Of a stretch of 64,000 nt of DNA, positions 63,504-64,000 are shown piece by piece. The position numbers and the translations under genes were made by a program. The notes under the pieces are model-generated. The model saw only the letters and a program-made list of their open reading frames with translations. It was not told the origin of the DNA and did no database searches. Each line of letters begins with the position of its first letter. Position 1 is the first letter of the stretch. Source of the DNA: Leeuwenhoekiella nanhaiensis (GTDB lineage Bacteria > Bacteroidota > Bacteroidia > Flavobacteriales > Flavobacteriaceae); contig NZ_KZ319288.1 of the NCBI RefSeq assembly GCF_002744755.1, positions 372,001 to 436,000 of the forward strand, given 5' to 3'.

Positions 63504-64000
63504 CTTCAGATTTTGTGAATGTGTCTATTTCGTGAACGAAACCTTCGGTAAGCGAATGATCTTCTTCATCTCTGATGAGTTTTCGCCCGTCGGCAAGAGA
63601 GGCAAAAATGAAATACAATCCGGGAACGATAATGACCCCGAAAATAGTTCCAAACAGCATCCCTCCCAAAGCTGAAGCCCCGATGGTATGGTTACCTATC
63701 GCTCCGGCTCCACTTGCCAAAATAAGCGGAATCAACCCGGCGATAAACGCAAACGAAGTCATCAAAATAGGTCTGAAACGCACCCGGGCTCCTTCGATGG
63801 CTGCTTCCAGTATCGAAGCACCTTCCGAACGTTTCAGCACTGCAAATTCCACGATAAGCACCGCGTTTTTACCCAGCAGACCTACCAGCATGATAAGACC
63901 GATTTGTGCATAAATGTCATTTTCAAGTCCCATCAATTTCAGCAATAAGAACGAACCAAAAACTCCCACAGGCAACGAGAACACCACCGCCATCGGGATG
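63484..64000 (-). CDS. RND (HAE1-type) multidrug efflux pump, C-terminal part
   Basis: The C-terminal about 172 residues of an inner-membrane resistance-nodulation-division pump; the gene continues past the window edge. Visible are IPMAVVFSLPVGVFGSFLLL, then YAQIGLIMLVGLLGKNAVLIVEFA (a conserved RND membrane block), SILEAAIEGARVRFRPILMTSFAFIAGLIPL, ALGGMLFGTIFGVIIVPGLYFIF and a short acidic tail to the stop. It heads the TolC-type gene and overlaps it. The substrate spectrum cannot be judged. Confidence 0.93.
   Translation of the reverse strand, partial: IPMAVVFSLPVGVFGSFLLLKLMGLENDIYAQIGLIMLVGLLGKNAVLIVEFAVLKRSEGASILEAAIEGARVRFRPILMTSFAFIAGLIPLILASGAGAIGNHTIGASALGGMLFGTIFGVIIVPGLYFIFASLADGRKLIRDEEDHSLTEGFVHEIDTFTKSEDDNYDK

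Overview
The window is a piece of a Bacteroidetes chromosome, most likely a marine member of the Flavobacteriaceae. Five things support this. Recognisable -7 elements have the form TAnnTTTG, and there are almost no Shine-Dalgarno sites. Several genes are of types common in this group (a DUF2157/DUF4401/GDYXXLXY trio, DUF4294, DUF2853, a fused E1 alpha/beta 2-oxoacid dehydrogenase, a pseudo-M1 peptidase joined to a beta-barrel). Many short lipoproteins have the pattern MKK...SC. The menaquinone pathway is present. Intergenic spacers carry short dispersed repeats. No rRNA, tRNA, CRISPR array, phage or insertion sequence was seen. I did not assign a genus.

Layout. 1-4.9 kb (minus strand): sixA (cut by the window edge) and pdxH, then pyrR-pyrB-small protein-rnz, then a DUF4294 exported protein coupled to a 50-residue membrane protein. 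5-16.6 kb (plus strand): M42 aminopeptidase, topoisomerase IB, uvrA, a LOG-family protein, a catalytically degenerate M1-like/beta-barrel protein and a fused 2-oxoacid dehydrogenase E1. 16.6-24.4 kb (minus): a menaquinone block (hotdog thioesterase, isochorismate synthase, menD, menB) interleaved with DUF2853, a CvfB-like S1 protein and two PH-domain membrane proteins. 24.5-35.5 kb: an esterase, two paralogous exported leucine-rich-repeat proteins, an OMPLA-like phospholipase, a Skp/OmpH-like chaperone, and then an A+T-rich, lineage-specific stretch of lipoproteins, an S41 peptidase and the DUF2157 trio. 35.5-45.8 kb: dnaK, a PLP-dependent sulfur amino acid enzyme divergent from an Lrp regulator, a CPBP protease, a zinc alcohol dehydrogenase, umuDC and sdaA. 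45.8-54 kb: a 1128-residue exported MACPF-ankyrin protein with a small NTF2-like exported protein upstream, panB, an RluA-type pseudouridine synthase, a GH29 fucosidase and an EamA transporter. 54-64 kb: a helical-repeat protein, leuA and leuCDB, an SRPBCC protein, an MpaB-like protein, and the tail of an RND efflux operon (TolC-type channel and the end of the inner-membrane pump).

How genes work together. Several blocks are metabolic modules: pyrimidine synthesis and salvage (pyrR, pyrB), menaquinone (MenF, MenD, MenB and a likely MenI) and leucine (LeuA, LeuCD, LeuB). UmuD and UmuC form a two-gene translesion unit behind a strong dyad of ATTCC/GGAAT half-sites. The exported and surface proteins (LRR pair, OMPLA, beta-barrels, lipoproteins, MACPF-ankyrin) make up the accessory part.

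The observations I would follow first are: (1) the MACPF signature in a secreted protein carrying a long ankyrin array, next to a small exported partner; (2) a UmuD that aligns with E. coli UmuD without gaps up to the active site but has Gly60 and Glu97 in place of the catalytic Ser60 and Lys97; (3) the operator-like array in front of umuD; (4) a 15-bp dyad upstream of dnaK that is not CIRCE; (5) three different heptamer tandem arrays within 1.1 kb; and (6) the M1-like protein that has lost its zinc site.
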